Assembly: GCA_019414345.1 (NCBI GenBank)
Contig: DXMF01000022.1
Location: 78,772-142,771 of the forward strand
DNA length: 64,000 nt
Reading direction: 5' to 3'
DNA from: Collinsella sp.
Lineage (GTDB): Bacteria; Actinomycetota; Coriobacteriia; Coriobacteriales; Coriobacteriaceae
Position numbers and translations under genes: made by a program. A model generated the notes under the pieces. That model searched no databases and was not told the DNA's origin. It saw only the letters and a list, made by a program, of their open reading frames with translations. Shown here piece by piece: positions 18,720 to 27,077 of the stretch; positions within the stretch are counted from its first letter, which is position 1; each line of letters opens with the position of its first letter.

Positions 18720-18741
18720 TCGCGTGGCATAACCACGCGGC
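18720..18741 (+). promoter_or_regulatory. Short hairpin in the groES leader
   Basis: CGCGTGG and CCACGCG form a 7-bp perfect stem around a 5-base loop, ending about 10 bases before the AAGGAGGAG ribosome site of groES. No CIRCE (TTAGCACTC) or HAIR-type operator is visible in 18625-18761, so control may lie in the leader instead. A regulatory role is an inference. Confidence 0.4.
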
Positions 18742-18761
18742 CCAAAAAGGAGGAGACAAGC

Positions 18762-19055
18762 ATGTCGTCTTTGAAGCCGCTTGCAGATCGTGTTCTGGTC
18801 AAGCCCGACGAGGCCGAGCAGAAGACCGCTTCTGGTCTGTATATCGCCAGCAACGCTCAGGAGAAGCCGCAGCGCGGCACCATCGTTGCCGTTGGCGCCG
18901 GCAAGGTCAACGACAAGGGTGAGCGCATCCCCATGGACGTCAAGGAAGGCGACGTTGTCATCTACGGTAAGTTCGGTGGCAACGAGGTCAAGGTCGACGG
19001 CGAGAAGTATCTGCTGATGCGCGCCGACGACATCTACGCTGTCGTCGAGGCCTAG
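18762..19055 (+). CDS. groES: Co-chaperonin GroES
   Basis: The 10-kDa heptameric lid of the GroEL chaperonin. It has 97 residues: LKPLADRVLVKP at the N-terminus, then the mobile loop (EAEQKTASGLYIASNA), and GGNEVKVDGEKYLLM near the end. ATG 18762 follows AAGGAGGAGACAAGC. groEL follows 96 bases later, the standard order. The operon is bracketed by long inverted repeats (18426-18624 and 20816-20960). Confidence 0.97.
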   Translation: MSSLKPLADRVLVKPDEAEQKTASGLYIASNAQEKPQRGTIVAVGAGKVNDKGERIPMDVKEGDVVIYGKFGGNEVKVDGEKYLLMRADDIYAVVEA

Positions 19056-19151
19056 TCTCGTCAGAATCTCTGATTCGTCTTTGAACGCGCCCGCCGCATA
19101 GGACTCGGAAGCGGCGACGCGAGTCACATTTCTTTTGGAGGATTACCTACC

Positions 19152-20789
19152 ATGGCAAAGAACATTACGTTCAACACCGATGCCCGCGCTAAGCTCGCCA
19201 AGGGCGTCAACACTCTGGCCGACGCCGTTACCGTCACCATGGGCCCCAAGGGCCGTTACGTTGCGCTGCAGCGCACGTTCGGCGCCCCGACCATCACCAA
19301 CGACGGCGTTTCCGTCGCTAAGGAGATCGAGCTCGAGGACAACATCGAGAACATGGGCGCTCAGCTGGTGAAGGAGGTCGCCACCAAGACCAACGACACC
19401 GTGGGCGACGGCACCACCACCGCAACCCTGCTCGCTCAGGCCATCGTCAACGACGGCCTGCGCAACGTCGCCGCTGGCGCCAACCCGCTGGCCATCCGTC
19501 GCGGCATCGACAAGGCCGTCAACGCCGCCGTCGCCGAGATGAAGAAGCAGGCTAAGCCGGTCGAGACCAAGGAGCAGATTGCTTCCGTCGGTACCATCTC
19601 TGCCGGTGACCCCGAGGTCGGCGAGAAGATCGCCGAGGCCATGGAGGTCGTGGGCAAGGACGGCGTCATCACCGTCGAGGATTCCCAGACGTTCGACATC
19701 ACCATCGACACCGTCGAGGGCATGCAGTTCGACAAGGGCTACGTCTCCGCTTACTTCGTCACGGACAACGACCGCATGGAGGCCGTGATGAAGGATCCGT
19801 ACATCCTCATCACCGACCAGAAGATCTCTAGCGTCCAGGACATCATGCCTGTTCTCGAGGCTGTTCAGCGCGCTGGCCGTGGCCTGCTCATCATCGCTGA
19901 GGACATCGATGGCGAGGCTCTGCCTACCCTGGTCCTCAACAAGATCCGTGGCGCCCTCAACGTCTGCGCCGTCAAGGCCCCGGGCTACGGCGATCGCCGC
20001 AAGCGCATCCTCGAGGACATCGCCGTCCTTACCGGTGGCCAGGCTGCCCTGGACGAGCTGGGCGTGAAGGTCGCTGACATCACCGCAGATATGCTCGGTA
20101 CCGCTAAGTCAGTCACCATCTCCAAGGACAACACCGTCGTCGTCGGCGGCGCTGGCTCCAAGGAGGCCATCGACGCTCGTATCGCTCAGATCAAGGGTGA
20201 GATGGAGAACACCACCTCTGACTTCGACCGCGAGAAGCTCCAGGAGCGCCTGGCCAAGCTCTCCGGTGGCGTTGCCGTCATCAAGGTCGGCGCTGCTACC
20301 GAGTCCGAGCTCAAGGAGATCAAGCATCGCGTCGAGGACGCCCTGCAGGCTACCCGCGCTGCTGTCGAGGAGGGCATTGTCGCTGGCGGCGGCGTCGCCT
20401 TCATGGACGCTGCTCCTGCGCTCGACGCTGTTGAGCTCGACGACCCCGAGGAGAAGATCGGCGTCGACATCGTCAAGAAGGCTCTGACCGCTCCGGTCGC
20501 CACCATCGCCAAGAACGCTGGCTTTGAGGGCGCTGTCGTGGTCGACAAGGTTGCCGAGCTGCCCGCCGGCCAGGGTCTCAACTCTGCCAACGGCGAGTGG
20601 GGCGACATGATTGAGATGGGCGTCCTCGACCCCGTCAAGGTTAGCCGCGTCACCCTGCAGAACGCTGCTTCTGTCGCCAGCCTGATTCTCATCACCGAGG
20701 CCACCGTCTCCGATGTGCCCAAGAACACTCAGCTTGAGGACGCTATCGCTGCTGCTACCGCTGGTCAGCAGGGCGGCGGTATGTACTAA
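19152..20789 (+). CDS. groEL: Chaperonin GroEL
   Basis: The 60-kDa ATP-driven protein-folding chaperonin, 545 residues and full length. The ATP site motif VGDGTTTATLLAQ (about residues 85-97) is intact, as is the GroEL signature AAVEEGIVAGGGVAF near 400. The C-terminus is a short GGGMY rather than a long GGM repeat. ATG 19152 follows TTGGAGGATTACCTACC. Codon use is strongly biased to C- and G-ending codons, as expected for a highly expressed gene. Confidence 0.98.
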   Translation: MAKNITFNTDARAKLAKGVNTLADAVTVTMGPKGRYVALQRTFGAPTITNDGVSVAKEIELEDNIENMGAQLVKEVATKTNDTVGDGTTTATLLAQAIVNDGLRNVAAGANPLAIRRGIDKAVNAAVAEMKKQAKPVETKEQIASVGTISAGDPEVGEKIAEAMEVVGKDGVITVEDSQTFDITIDTVEGMQFDKGYVSAYFVTDNDRMEAVMKDPYILITDQKISSVQDIMPVLEAVQRAGRGLLIIAEDIDGEALPTLVLNKIRGALNVCAVKAPGYGDRRKRILEDIAVLTGGQAALDELGVKVADITADMLGTAKSVTISKDNTVVVGGAGSKEAIDARIAQIKGEMENTTSDFDREKLQERLAKLSGGVAVIKVGAATESELKEIKHRVEDALQATRAAVEEGIVAGGGVAFMDAAPALDAVELDDPEEKIGVDIVKKALTAPVATIAKNAGFEGAVVVDKVAELPAGQGLNSANGEWGDMIEMGVLDPVKVSRVTLQNAASVASLILITEATVSDVPKNTQLEDAIAAATAGQQGGGMY

Positions 20790-20815
20790 GGCCGACAAGG
20801 TCTAGAACTCCCACC

Positions 20816-20960
20816 GGGAATCCGGGGGCGTGACGGGGGCTTCTCTCCGGAACGTCCTCGGACATGCAAAGAGGCTCCGCATCGCGCTTCGCGCTGCGGA
20901 GCCTCTTTGCGTCCTGCGGAATGTTCCGGAGAGAAGCCCCCGTCACGCCCCCGGATTCCC
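20816..20960. repeat. Long nested inverted repeat with terminator downstream of groEL (IR2)
   Basis: Arms 20816-20853 and 20923-20960 are perfect complements over 38 bp. Nested inside, 20866-20880 pairs with 20896-20910 over 15 bp (core GAGGCTCCGC), capped by GCGC/GCGC. The inner hairpin should terminate groESL; the outer arms extend it far beyond any usual terminator. Same architecture as IR1, IR3 and IR4 with unrelated arm sequence. Confidence 0.88.
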
Positions 20961-21153
20961 TACGTTTACGGCCTTGAGGTCGGCTCGCGGAGAAGGACGT
21001 GGTTGATGGGAATACGTGTCCCTTTCGCTGTTTCGCGGCTTTACCGCGAAAAGCGCGTTACTTTGGGGAGGGTGAGCAACCTGGTCGAACCGCTGCTCTG
21101 TCCCGGCTGCATTTCTAGAGCGTTTCCCCCGCCATAAATTACCCTCGGCATAC

Positions 21154-21181
21154 TTGCGTGAAAACCTGCTCGTGCTACACT
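21154..21181 (+). promoter_or_regulatory. Promoter of the FMN riboswitch-ribU operon
   Basis: TTGCGT (21154-21159), a 16-base spacer and TACACT (21176-21181) with an upstream TGC extended -10. A start near 21188 would open the transcript just before the riboswitch. The part of the gap before it (20961-21153) shows only a small TTCGCGG/CCGCGAA hairpin at 21034-21052. Confidence 0.6.
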
Positions 21182-21191
21182 TGCAAGTGCT

Positions 21192-21370
21192 GTTTCAGGG
21201 CGGGGTGGAATTCCCCACTGGCGGTAAATCGGGCGGTGCCAAAGGGGTGCCGTGGCGTAGGCGAGGTGCCTGCGTTCGTGCCGATGAGTCCGCGACCCGT
21301 GTGTGCGTTGGTTCGCATACCGGCTGAACTGGTGAGATCCCAGTACCAACGGTTAGAGTCCGGATGAAAG
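21192..21370 (+). ncRNA. FMN riboswitch (RFN element)
   Basis: Conserved blocks of the FMN aptamer are present in order: CAGGGCGGGGTGGAATTCCC, CACTGGCGGTAAA, GTCCGCGACCC, GGCTGAACTGGTG, AGATCCCAGTACCAACGG and TTAGAGTCCGGATGAAAGA. TTTCA (21193-21197) closes with TGAAA at the end as helix P1. The aptamer ends 15 bases before the ribU start codon with no separate terminator hairpin between, so FMN may act by covering the ribosome site. Confidence 0.95.
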
Positions 21371-21384
21371 AGGCAGGTGATCTT

Positions 21385-21975
21385 ATGTCTGAACAGTCGC
21401 AGCATATCCATTTTGAGAACACGAATAGGTGGAGCACCAAACAGCTCGTTACCATGGCGCTGATGTGTGCCTTGGGCGCCCTGTTTATGTACGTGCAGCT
21501 GCCCATCCTTCCTTCGGCGCCGTTTTTGACGTATGACCCGTCGCTGGTGCCGGCGATGGTGTGCGGTTTTGCGTATGGTCCTGGCGCCGGTACTGCTGTT
21601 GCCGCTATGGCGATTGTTATCCATGCGCTTACCACGGGCGATTGGGTCGGCGCACTTATGAACCTGGTGGCTACGCTGGGCTACATTCTGCCCGCGGCTA
21701 TCGTGTACCAGAAGATGCATACCTATAAGGGTGCCGTGATTGGCCTAGTGTTCGGTGTCATTGCCGCTACGGCGCTGTCTATGGTCGCTAACCTTACCAT
21801 TGGCGTATGGTTCTGGTATGGCTCGGTCGATGTGATCGCCCCGCTCATGATTCCTGCCGTGCTGCCGTTCAACCTTATCAAGACCGTGCTTAACTCGGTA
21901 TTGACGCTTGCAGTGTACAAGGCAGTCTCCAACCTCATCACGCCTAAAAAGGACCAGGTCAAAGGCCGCGCATGA
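21385..21975 (+). CDS. ribU: ECF transporter S component, RibU-like (riboflavin)
   Basis: The substrate-binding membrane subunit of an energy-coupling factor importer. It has 196 residues, about six helices, and the RibU-type segment YDPSLVPAMVCGFAYGP. The FMN riboswitch directly upstream makes riboflavin the expected substrate. I chose ATG 21385 (after GAGGCAGGTGATCTT) because the in-frame ATG at 21364 lies inside the riboswitch P1 strand. The stop overlaps the ecfA start (ATGA). Confidence 0.9.
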   Translation: MSEQSQHIHFENTNRWSTKQLVTMALMCALGALFMYVQLPILPSAPFLTYDPSLVPAMVCGFAYGPGAGTAVAAMAIVIHALTTGDWVGALMNLVATLGYILPAAIVYQKMHTYKGAVIGLVFGVIAATALSMVANLTIGVWFWYGSVDVIAPLMIPAVLPFNLIKTVLNSVLTLAVYKAVSNLITPKKDQVKGRA

Positions 21976-23876
21976 TTGAGTGTCGGGGCGTTTCCTTTAG
22001 CTATGACGGTGCCGTGTCGGCACTCGACGGTGTCGATCTGAACATCGAGGACGGGGAGTTTTTCTGCATCCTCGGTGGCAATGGGTCGGGCAAGTCGACG
22101 TTTGCCAAGCATCTGAATGCACTGTTGCAGCCTGATGCGGGCACGGTACGCATCAACGGTATGGATGCGTCCGACCCCGAGCTGGTCTACGACATTCGTT
22201 TGACCGCGGGCATGGTATTCCAAAATCCCGATGACCAGCTGGTGGCAACGCTTGTCGAAGATGACGTTGCGTTTGGTCCCGAAAACCTTGGCGTGCCATC
22301 TGCACAAATTGCGCAGCGTGTACGCGAGGCGCTGAAGGGCGTGGGCCTGGTGGGCTTTGAGCGCCACGAGACCCATGCGCTTTCGGGCGGTCAAAAGCAG
22401 CGTGTGGCGCTTGCCGGTGTGCTCGCCATGGAACCGCGCGTGCTCATTTTGGACGAGGCGTCCTCGATGCTCGATCCGCGCGGGCGCAAGGGCCTTATGA
22501 AGGCCTGTCACGTGCTGCACGAACGCGGCATGACCATCGTGATGATTACGCACTTTATGGAAGAGGCCGCCGAGGCCGATCGTGTCGCGGTGTTTCGGGC
22601 GGGGCGCGTTGCCATGCTCGGTACGCCCGAGGAGATTCTGACGCGGGTAGATGGGCTCGTGGAGCTCAACCTGGATATGCCGGCGTCGTGCTGCTTGGGC
22701 ATGGCGCTTCGTGCGAAGGGCGTGCCCGTTCATGCGCAGGTGCGCGAGGCGGATATGGTCGCCGAGATTGCGCAGGTATATGCCGACCGGAGTGGGGAAG
22801 ACACCGCAGGGCGGCCTTCTGCATCCGATTCTCGTGTGCTCGACAACGCCTCCTCTGCAACCGACGGGACAGCCGCGTCGGAGCCCGTCATCGAGATTTC
22901 GCACCTCTCGCATAGTTACTCGCTGAGCGCCCGCGAGCGCCGCCGCTGGCATAAGCGCTCGGCCGTTGCAGGCAAATCGAGCAAACAGGCTCTCTGGGGA
23001 AACGACCCCAGCAGCCCGTGGGCGCTGCGCGATGTATCGCTGACGGTGCGTCGCGGCGAGTTCCTGGGCTTAGCAGGTCATACCGGTTCGGGTAAGTCGA
23101 CGCTGGTCCAGCATCTCAACGGTTTGATTCGCCCCCAGGAGGGTTCCGTTTACGCGTTGGGGCTCGACCTGGCAAACAAGAAAGACGCCGCCGCGGTTAA
23201 GGCCAAGGTCGGCGTGGTGTTTCAATATCCCGAGCGTCAGCTGTTTGCCGAAACCGTGACGCAGGACGTGGCGTTTGGCCCGCACAACCTTGGCTTGCCG
23301 CAAGATGAAGTCGACCGTCGCGTCGAGTCGTCGCTCTCGCGCGTGGGCCTCGACCTTTCCACGGTCGGCGACAAGAGTCCCTTCGAGCTTTCGGGCGGTC
23401 AGCAACGGCGCGTGGCATTCGCCGGTGTGCTCGCCATGGAGCCCGAAGTCCTGGTGCTCGATGAACCCATGGCGGGGCTCGATCCGGCGGCGCGCAGTGA
23501 TTTCCTGGAGCTCATCGATCGACTTCACCATGGGGGCCTGACCGTCGTCATGGTCTCACACAGTATGGATGACCTGGCCAACTGCTGCGACCGCATCGTC
23601 GTGATGAACGAAGGTGCGGTGTTTGCCGAGGGAACCCCCGCGCAGGTGTTTGCACATGCCGATGAGCTCAAGTCGATCGGCTTGGGCGTTCCCGCCGCCC
23701 AGCGCATGGCTTTGGCGCTCGCGGAAGCGGGCGTGCCGCTGCGTTGCGGCGGGCTCTATACGGTTGAGTCGTTGGCCGACGAGTTGGCAAATTTGCTGAT
23801 CGGTCGCTCAGACGGTTCTTCTAACGTCTCGGACATTGCTAAATCCAAGACGGTCGCGCGAGAGGAGGGCTGCTAA
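21972..23876 (+). CDS. ecfA: ECF transporter ATPase, two domains fused (EcfA1-EcfA2)
   Basis: A 634-residue polypeptide carrying two complete ABC ATPases. Domain 1 has Walker A GGNGSGKST (residues 35-43) and signature LSGGQKQR (about 137). Domain 2 has Walker A GHTGSGKST (369-377) and LSGGQQRR (about 473). The linker between them (about 275-340) is Ser/Ala-rich. Most bacteria encode the two as separate proteins, although fusions are known. It powers RibU and possibly other S components, with EcfT encoded next (start overlaps this stop by one base). Confidence 0.93.
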   Translation: MIECRGVSFSYDGAVSALDGVDLNIEDGEFFCILGGNGSGKSTFAKHLNALLQPDAGTVRINGMDASDPELVYDIRLTAGMVFQNPDDQLVATLVEDDVAFGPENLGVPSAQIAQRVREALKGVGLVGFERHETHALSGGQKQRVALAGVLAMEPRVLILDEASSMLDPRGRKGLMKACHVLHERGMTIVMITHFMEEAAEADRVAVFRAGRVAMLGTPEEILTRVDGLVELNLDMPASCCLGMALRAKGVPVHAQVREADMVAEIAQVYADRSGEDTAGRPSASDSRVLDNASSATDGTAASEPVIEISHLSHSYSLSARERRRWHKRSAVAGKSSKQALWGNDPSSPWALRDVSLTVRRGEFLGLAGHTGSGKSTLVQHLNGLIRPQEGSVYALGLDLANKKDAAAVKAKVGVVFQYPERQLFAETVTQDVAFGPHNLGLPQDEVDRRVESSLSRVGLDLSTVGDKSPFELSGGQQRRVAFAGVLAMEPEVLVLDEPMAGLDPAARSDFLELIDRLHHGGLTVVMVSHSMDDLANCCDRIVVMNEGAVFAEGTPAQVFAHADELKSIGLGVPAAQRMALALAEAGVPLRCGGLYTVESLADELANLLIGRSDGSSNVSDIAKSKTVAREEGC

Positions 23877-24676
23877 TGGAGGCGTTTTCGTTTGGCAGTT
23901 ACTATCCCGGCGATAGTGCGATCCATCGCCTGGATCCGCGCACCAAGCTGCTCCTGGGCTTTGTGTTTTTGATCACGACGCTGACCGTCGGCGGCTTCCG
24001 CGGACTGGCCCCGGTCGCAATTTTCGTCGTGCTGATCTATGCCGTGTCCCGGGTGCCGTTGCGCCGGGTCCTATCATCGATGGCACCGCTGCTGGCAATC
24101 GTCGTCGTGGTCGCGGTGCTCAACTTGTTTACCGATCAGAGTGGGCGCATCCTGTGGCAGCTCGGCTTTCTGCAGATAAGCGAGGGCTCACTGCGTTCTG
24201 CCGCCTTTATGGCGTGCCGCCTGACGTTGATGATGTCCGGCATGAGCGCCATTACGCTCACCACGCCCACGCTCGACCTCACCGCGGGCTTTGAGCGCCT
24301 GCTCGCGCCGTTTGCGCGTGTGGGACTTCCTGCGCACGAGCTCGGCATGATCATGGGTATCGCGCTACGCTTTATGCCGCAGTTTGCCACCGAGATGAAG
24401 CAGACGGCCGATGCGCAGGCAAGCCGCGGTGCACGCGTGACGGGAGGTCCGCTCGGCGGCGTGCGTATGCTCGGCAGTGTGGCGATTCCGCTGTTCACGG
24501 GCGTTTTCCGCCATGCCGAGACGCTGTCTGCTGCCATGGATGCACGCTGCTATCACGGTGAGCAGGGCCGCACGCGCCTGCATGCGCTTGCATTTCGCCG
24601 CGGGGATGCGCTGGCTGCGGTGGTGACGGCGCTGCTGCTCATCTGTGTCATCGTCATCAACCTTCAACTTGTTTAG
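23876..24676 (+). CDS. ecfT: ECF transporter transmembrane subunit EcfT
   Basis: A 266-residue membrane coupling subunit linking the ATPases to the S component. It contains the coupling-helix motif ADAQASRGAR (about 178-187), which corresponds to the family's A-R-G motif, between N- and C-terminal helix bundles. ATG 23876 overlaps the ecfA stop (TAATG). It completes the S-AA'-T set in a single FMN-controlled operon. Confidence 0.93.
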   Translation: MEAFSFGSYYPGDSAIHRLDPRTKLLLGFVFLITTLTVGGFRGLAPVAIFVVLIYAVSRVPLRRVLSSMAPLLAIVVVVAVLNLFTDQSGRILWQLGFLQISEGSLRSAAFMACRLTLMMSGMSAITLTTPTLDLTAGFERLLAPFARVGLPAHELGMIMGIALRFMPQFATEMKQTADAQASRGARVTGGPLGGVRMLGSVAIPLFTGVFRHAETLSAAMDARCYHGEQGRTRLHALAFRRGDALAAVVTALLLICVIVINLQLV

Positions 24677-24706
24677 GCGCGATTCGAGCGCAAGAAAGGG
24701 GTCCCT

Positions 24707-25153
24707 ATGACCGACAACGATCGCACGGCTCAGCTTGAGCGCGCCTGTTCATATCTCAGGCGCATTCCGGCGTGGTATCTGGCCACGACCGATGTGGCCG
24801 ACGGGCATCAGCCTCGTGTGAGGCCGTTTTCTTTTGCCATGGTCGATGACGGTAAGTTGTGGTTTTGCACGTCGCGCGACAAGGACGTGTGGGCGGAGCT
24901 GAGTGCGAATCCCAAGTTTGAGCTCTCGGGCTGGAAGCCGGGGGAATGTTGGATCGTATTGACCGGCGAAGCCGCACTTGAGGACGACGCAGTTGCGAGC
25001 GACAAGGTGCGTCAAGCGGGTTTTAAGCACATGGTGGGCATTGGCGAGGAACACGAGAGTGCCAACGACGGCCGCCTTGCTTTCTTTTCGGTCCGCAACA
25101 TTGCCGCGCGCTTCTGTGATATCGACGGCAGCGAGGAGCGCCTGGAGCTCTAG
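24707..25153 (+). CDS. Pyridoxamine 5'-phosphate oxidase family protein (copy 1)
   Basis: A 148-residue split-barrel flavin-binding protein. It starts with the family-like helix YLRRIPAWYLATTD, then PRVRPFSFAMVDDGKLWFCTSRDKDVW, which lines the flavin site. Such small proteins bind FMN or F420 and reduce diverse substrates; no specific role can be read. ATG 24707 follows GAAAGGGG. Together with the next gene it forms a diverged tandem pair, and the ribU-ecf operon lies just 30 bases upstream, so cotranscription with the flavin importer is possible. Confidence 0.82.
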   Translation: MTDNDRTAQLERACSYLRRIPAWYLATTDVADGHQPRVRPFSFAMVDDGKLWFCTSRDKDVWAELSANPKFELSGWKPGECWIVLTGEAALEDDAVASDKVRQAGFKHMVGIGEEHESANDGRLAFFSVRNIAARFCDIDGSEERLEL

Positions 25154-25204
25154 CGCGTCTCAAATTAACTACCCGTTCCGAATTAGCTAGCGCCAGGAGG
25201 ACAC

Positions 25205-25615
25205 ATGGACGGATTGAATACGGTGTTGGAGTATCTGACGTCGGTGCCGGCATGGTATTTGGCGACGAGCGTTGACGGACAGCCTCATGTGCGTCCGTTT
25301 TCGTTTGCGCAGATCCAGGATGGCAAGCTGTGGTTTGTAACAGCGCGCACCAAAGATGTGTGGCAAGAGCTGCTGCAAAACCAGCGCTTTGAGGCCACGA
25401 GTTGGTGGCCGGGCCATGGCTGGCTCATCTTGCGCGGGCGTGCCGGCTTGGATGACCGGGCTTTAGGCGAAATGCGCGAAGCCGGGTGGAAGCATCTAGA
25501 GCACCTGGGCGAGCACTATGAGGGGCCTAACGACCCCACGCTCGTCTTCTTTAGCGTCGAGGATCCCGAGGCTTTTATCTGCAATCACGACGAATGGGTG
25601 CCGGTCGAGCTCTAG
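25205..25615 (+). CDS. Pyridoxamine 5'-phosphate oxidase family protein (copy 2)
   Basis: A 136-residue paralog of the preceding gene: YLTSVPAWYLATS, then HVRPFSFAQIQDGKLWFVTARTKDVW align directly with copy 1. The C-terminal half has diverged more. ATG 25205 follows CCAGGAGGAC. The 51-base gap contains a degenerate member of the GGGAC-loop repeat group. A strong hairpin terminator follows at 25653. It probably arose by local duplication. Confidence 0.82.
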   Translation: MDGLNTVLEYLTSVPAWYLATSVDGQPHVRPFSFAQIQDGKLWFVTARTKDVWQELLQNQRFEATSWWPGHGWLILRGRAGLDDRALGEMREAGWKHLEHLGEHYEGPNDPTLVFFSVEDPEAFICNHDEWVPVEL

Positions 25616-25652
25616 CCAGCTGGCTCATCCTAACAACTTGGTTTTCGCATGG

Positions 25653-25706
25653 GCGGGCCCCGTATTGCCCGGCGCCGTTAGGAGCGCCGGTCAATACGGG
25701 GCCCGC
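25653..25706 (+). terminator. Long-stem hairpin terminator after the split-barrel pair
   Basis: Arms 25653-25676 and 25684-25706 pair over about 23 bp with one mismatch (core GGGCCCCGTATTG). The T-rich stretch after it is modest (CCATTTGTC). It resembles the outer arms of the nested repeats but without a separate inner hairpin. Confidence 0.7.
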
Positions 25707-25750
25707 TCCATTTGTCAATTCCTTCAAGCGAATGTGTCGGGAATGTTTCA

Positions 25751-25787
25751 ATGCATGAATATGCAAGCCATTTACGTATTCATGCAT
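25751..25787 (+). promoter_or_regulatory. Candidate ArgR operator upstream of argC
   Basis: Two inverted copies of ATGCATGAATA, then YGYAA, at 25751-25766 and 25771-25787, in an otherwise GC-rich region. Each half contains CATGAATA, resembling published ARG boxes (TGAAT-type half sites). The position 86-122 bases before argC fits arginine repression. No argR gene is in the window. Confidence 0.55.
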
Positions 25788-25872
25788 CTTTTGGTGCTAA
25801 AGTTTCAACCCACTTCATAACGACTGCTGCGAAATGCGCATCGGTGCATAAATCGCAGACAAGGAGTCTGAT

Positions 25873-26943
25873 ATGTCTTTGAAGGTTGGAATCGTCGGCG
25901 CGGCTGGATATGCCGGAGCCGAGCTCATTCGCCTCGTCCTCGGCCATCCCGAGTTTGAACTTGCTGCCATTACGTCCAACGCCGATGCCGGCCAGCCGTT
26001 GTCTGCGGTGTACCCGAGCTTCACCGGCGTAAGCGATCTTGTCTTTACGACGCATGATGCCCCTGAGCTCAAGAACTGCGACGCGGTCTTTTTGGCCGTG
26101 CCGCACACGGCTGCCATGGCACAGGTGCCCGCGCTGCTTGCATCGGGCGTCTCCTGCTTTGATCTTTCGGCCGACTACCGTCTGAACGACGCGTCCGTTT
26201 TTGAGGCTTGGTATGCCGCCGAGCATACGAGCCCCGAGCTGCTCAAGACCCGTGCCTTCGGTCTGCCCGAGCTGTTCTGCCAGGACTTGGAGACCGCCGC
26301 ATCCGACCATGCCGACGGCAAACCCGTGCTGGTCGCCTGCGCCGGTTGCTATCCCACCGCAACGAGCCTTGCCGCCGCGCCCGCCGTGCGCGCGGGCTGG
26401 GTGGCCGAGAACGGCCCCGTGATTGTCGATGCCATCAGCGGTGTGACGGGTGCCGGCAAGTCCTGCAACGCTCGTACGCATTTTTGCAGCGCCGACGAGA
26501 ATTTGGAAGCATACGGCGTGGGCAAGCATCGCCACACGCCCGAGATTGAGCAAATCCTTGGCCTGACCGATCGCGTCGTCTTTACCCCGCACCTGGCACC
26601 GCTCAAGCGCAGTCTGCTCTCCACGGTGACGCTGCCGCTCGCGCCGCAGGCTCTCGACACGCTGGCTCTTGAGGATGTCGTCGACCATTACAAGCAGTTC
26701 TACGCCGGTCGCACTTTTGTGCGCGTGCTCGATGCCGGCCAGCAGCCCAAGACGGCTTCGGTCGTCGGCACCAACGCTGCCCAGATTGGCCTCGCGCTCA
26801 ACAAGCGCGCGGGCGTGCTGGTGGCGACGGGCGCCATCGACAATCTGTGCAAGGGCGCTGCGGGCCAAGCGGTCCAGTGCGCCAATATCGTCTTTGGCTA
26901 TGACGAGCGACGAGGCTTGCCCACAGTGGCGTGCCCGGTGTAG
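25873..26943 (+). CDS. argC: N-acetyl-gamma-glutamyl-phosphate reductase
   Basis: Third step of arginine synthesis: NADPH-dependent reduction of N-acetylglutamyl phosphate to the semialdehyde. It has the N-terminal Rossmann motif GAAGYAGAELIRLVLGHPE and the catalytic cysteine Cys159 in AGCYPTA. At 356 residues it is full length. ATG 25873 follows CAAGGAGTCTGAT. First gene of argC-argJ-argB-argD, behind the candidate ArgR operator. A 134-base gap with a small GAGTGG/CCACTC hairpin separates it from argJ. Confidence 0.96.
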   Translation: MSLKVGIVGAAGYAGAELIRLVLGHPEFELAAITSNADAGQPLSAVYPSFTGVSDLVFTTHDAPELKNCDAVFLAVPHTAAMAQVPALLASGVSCFDLSADYRLNDASVFEAWYAAEHTSPELLKTRAFGLPELFCQDLETAASDHADGKPVLVACAGCYPTATSLAAAPAVRAGWVAENGPVIVDAISGVTGAGKSCNARTHFCSADENLEAYGVGKHRHTPEIEQILGLTDRVVFTPHLAPLKRSLLSTVTLPLAPQALDTLALEDVVDHYKQFYAGRTFVRVLDAGQQPKTASVVGTNAAQIGLALNKRAGVLVATGAIDNLCKGAAGQAVQCANIVFGYDERRGLPTVACPV

Positions 26944-27077
26944 CACATTCGATTGTTAACGATTTGGTAGTCGGGCATCGAGTGGGGCGCCACTCTTAAG
27001 CTGGTCTCATGATCACGACTGGCATGGCGCACCAACCGATGTCCGTTTTTTGTTTGATATAAGGAGTCGTAAGGACG

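Noticed and set aside
18625..18761. CIRCE operator upstream of groES
   Set aside because: No TTAGCACTC/GAGTGCTAA inverted repeat could be found.
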